Positions 32,002 through 32,991 of a stretch of DNA of 32,991 nt are shown in pieces (position 1 is the stretch's first letter; every line of letters starts with the position of its first letter). The notes under the pieces are model-generated. The model was not told the DNA's origin. It made no database searches and saw only the letters and a program-made list of their open reading frames with translations. Made by a program: the position numbers and the translations under genes. The stretch is from Lachnospira sp. UBA2821 (GTDB lineage Bacteria; Bacillota; Clostridia; Lachnospirales; Lachnospiraceae). The stretch covers positions 66,351 through 99,341 of the forward strand of contig DEGR01000013.1 in the NCBI GenBank assembly GCA_002351535.1, in the 5' to 3' direction.

Positions 32002-32778
32002 TTACTCGCGTAATGTTTTATCTAGGCCGTATACCTCACGCATGGATCTGTCATGCTCAGCATCAATGCTTGTGATGTTGATTTGATAGCTGTCATGGGC
32101 AATACGATCAATGATTGCATCAGCCAGAGGACTGGCTTCTCCTCCGAGCTGATCATACCATTCCTCGAATACATACTGAGAGCAGAAGATGGTGGATGAT
32201 TTCTTACGTCTCCGATGAAGAAGCTCAAAGATATCTTTTTGCTCTGTATCAGTTGGCTTGAGAAGCATCCATTCATCCAGAATGAGAAGCACTGGATTGG
32301 AATATTTTGCCATAACTTTGCGGTAGTTCCCCTCAGTGCGTGCGATGTCCAGATCCATGAGTAAGTCCGGCATACGGACATATCTGGTGTTGTAATACTG
32401 CTTGCAGGCTTCCATACCGAATGCACATGCCATGTATGTTTTACCACAGCCTGTTGCACCGGTAATAAAAAGATTCCGGTGTTCAGATATATATTCGCAG
32501 GTGGCAAGTCTGTTTATCAGATCCTTGTTTAGTTTGCGTCCGGAAGTATAGTTGATATCCATGATGCTTGCTTCCGGCTGGTCGAATCCTGCATTGCGGA
32601 TAAGACGCTTCTGACGGTTGTTCTTGCGATTGCTGTATTCGATGTCTACCAGCATTCCGAAGCGGTCTTCAAAAGGAACTTCCTTAAATTTAGGATCGTC
32701 AAGCTGTGTACGGAATGCATCTGCCATTGTGGTAAGACGCATTTCAATAAGTTTATCTATTGTACTCTGATTTGTCAT
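32002..32778 (-). CDS. istB: IstB-type transposition helper ATPase
   Basis: A 258-residue AAA+ ATPase of the IstB/DnaC type that assembles on target DNA and stimulates the IstA transposase. Walker A is G107-A-T-G-C-G-K113-T114 and Walker B is LLILDEW with D168 and E169. The N-terminal MTNQSTIDKLIEMRLTTMAD segment is typical of IS21 helpers, and the sensor-like SQY and RIAHDSYQI segments are present. The length is normal and no frameshift is seen. The start codon lies six bases after the istA stop, with AGGAGG overlapping the end of istA, so translation is probably coupled. Confidence 0.94.
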   Translation of the reverse strand: MTNQSTIDKLIEMRLTTMADAFRTQLDDPKFKEVPFEDRFGMLVDIEYSNRKNNRQKRLIRNAGFDQPEASIMDINYTSGRKLNKDLINRLATCEYISEHRNLFITGATGCGKTYMACAFGMEACKQYYNTRYVRMPDLLMDLDIARTEGNYRKVMAKYSNPVLLILDEWMLLKPTDTEQKDIFELLHRRRKKSSTIFCSQYVFEEWYDQLGGEASPLADAIIDRIAHDSYQINITSIDAEHDRSMREVYGLDKTLRE

Positions 32779-32784
32779 ATGTGA

Positions 32785-32991
32785 TTACCTCCTATAGTAG
32801 TCGGCACCTCTTGTGATGCCGTGTGCTTTATGTGTGGTCTTGGATCCAGATGATTCTGGTTCCGTTTTTACAGAACCTGTTACAAGGATGTTTTTGATAC
32901 TCTTGTAACTGGGCGAAGCTGTATAGGATAATGCCTTTTTACAGGCAGCTTCAAGCAAAGCTTCTGAGTATTTATCAGTAAGCTTCAAAAG
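32785..32991 (-). CDS. istA: IS21 transposase IstA, C-terminal end only
   Basis: Only the last 68 codons are inside the window; the reading frame continues without a stop to the edge. The visible part contains YSEALLEAACKKALSY, then PSYKSIKNIL, the helical end typical of IstA proteins (a run of CxxAL followed by S-Y-xx-IKN-[IL]-L), and a basic tail. The DDE catalytic domain lies outside. The stop codon is directly upstream of istB. The call rests on this tail and on the neighbouring istB. Confidence 0.8.
   Translation of the reverse strand, partial: LLKLTDKYSEALLEAACKKALSYTASPSYKSIKNILVTGSVKTEPESSGSKTTHKAHGITRGADYYRR

Larger units (their letters stand above)
32002..32991 (-). mobile_element. 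IS21-family insertion sequence, partial
   Basis: The istA-istB order on the - strand identifies an IS21-family element. istA runs off the right edge. The left end lies somewhere in the hairpin-rich stretch 31640-32001 but cannot be fixed without the other terminal repeat, so I list only the coding part. The element closes the polysaccharide cluster and may mark the edge of an exchanged segment. Confidence 0.85.

Noticed and set aside
31904..32086. 60-codon + strand frame beside istB
   Set aside because: It overlaps the hairpins and the 3' end of istB on the other strand; the product resembles nothing known to me.

Overview
The window looks like chromosomal DNA of a low-GC Gram-positive anaerobe. 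Lachnospiraceae is my best guess, and a Lachnospira/Eubacterium eligens-type gut organism is possible but not provable here. The reasons are strong Shine-Dalgarno sites (GGAG/AGGAGG), sigma-A type promoters, a ribD-ribE-ribBA-ribH operon under an FMN riboswitch, a membrane-anchored clostridial-type D,D-carboxypeptidase, and a secreted protein combining a pullulanase-type X25-like module with Ig-like and FN3-like domains. Almost every gene is on the + strand; only the IS21-type element at the right end is on the - strand.

Layout. 1-62: 3' end of a tRNA and its terminator. 109-4664: DUF1275 membrane protein, D,D-carboxypeptidase, MATE transporter and an RsmF-like rRNA methyltransferase, tightly packed or overlapping. 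4665-6224: a three-gene cassette of a PARP/ART-like protein, a small very acidic protein ending in LAA, and a SecB-like chaperone. I read it as a candidate toxin-antitoxin-chaperone (TAC) module with an unusual toxin type. 6256-10266: promoter, FMN riboswitch, terminator and the riboflavin operon, with a long hairpin before ribH. 10381-12080: perfect promoter, secreted multidomain protein, terminator.

12192-20513: nucleotide-sugar genes. rfbF, rfbG and rfbH convert glucose-1-phosphate towards a CDP-3,6-dideoxy-4-keto sugar. They are followed by a DRE-TIM aldolase, a HAD phosphatase, a ThDP-dependent acetolactate-synthase-like enzyme and an NAD-dependent epimerase/reductase. The ThDP enzyme plus reductase resembles the YerE/YerF logic for branched-chain (yersiniose-like) sugars, but the aldolase and phosphatase are additions that suggest a different branch or donor.

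20573-22590: an RloA/RloB (AbiL-like) pair of probable phage-defence genes sits inside the polysaccharide locus, with its own promoter and a hairpin over the start site. 22587-31632: a new promoter, then a polyprenol-phosphate glycosyltransferase, a GT2, a WbsX-type glycosyltransferase, a large polytopic GT-C-like protein, a Wzx-type flippase, a polysaccharide pyruvyl transferase and a nitroreductase-family protein. Together these look able to build, decorate and export a surface polysaccharide. The part from about 25.8 to 30.6 kb is visibly more AT-rich. 31633-32991: a hairpin-rich spacer, then istB and the 3' end of istA of an IS21-family element that runs off the window.
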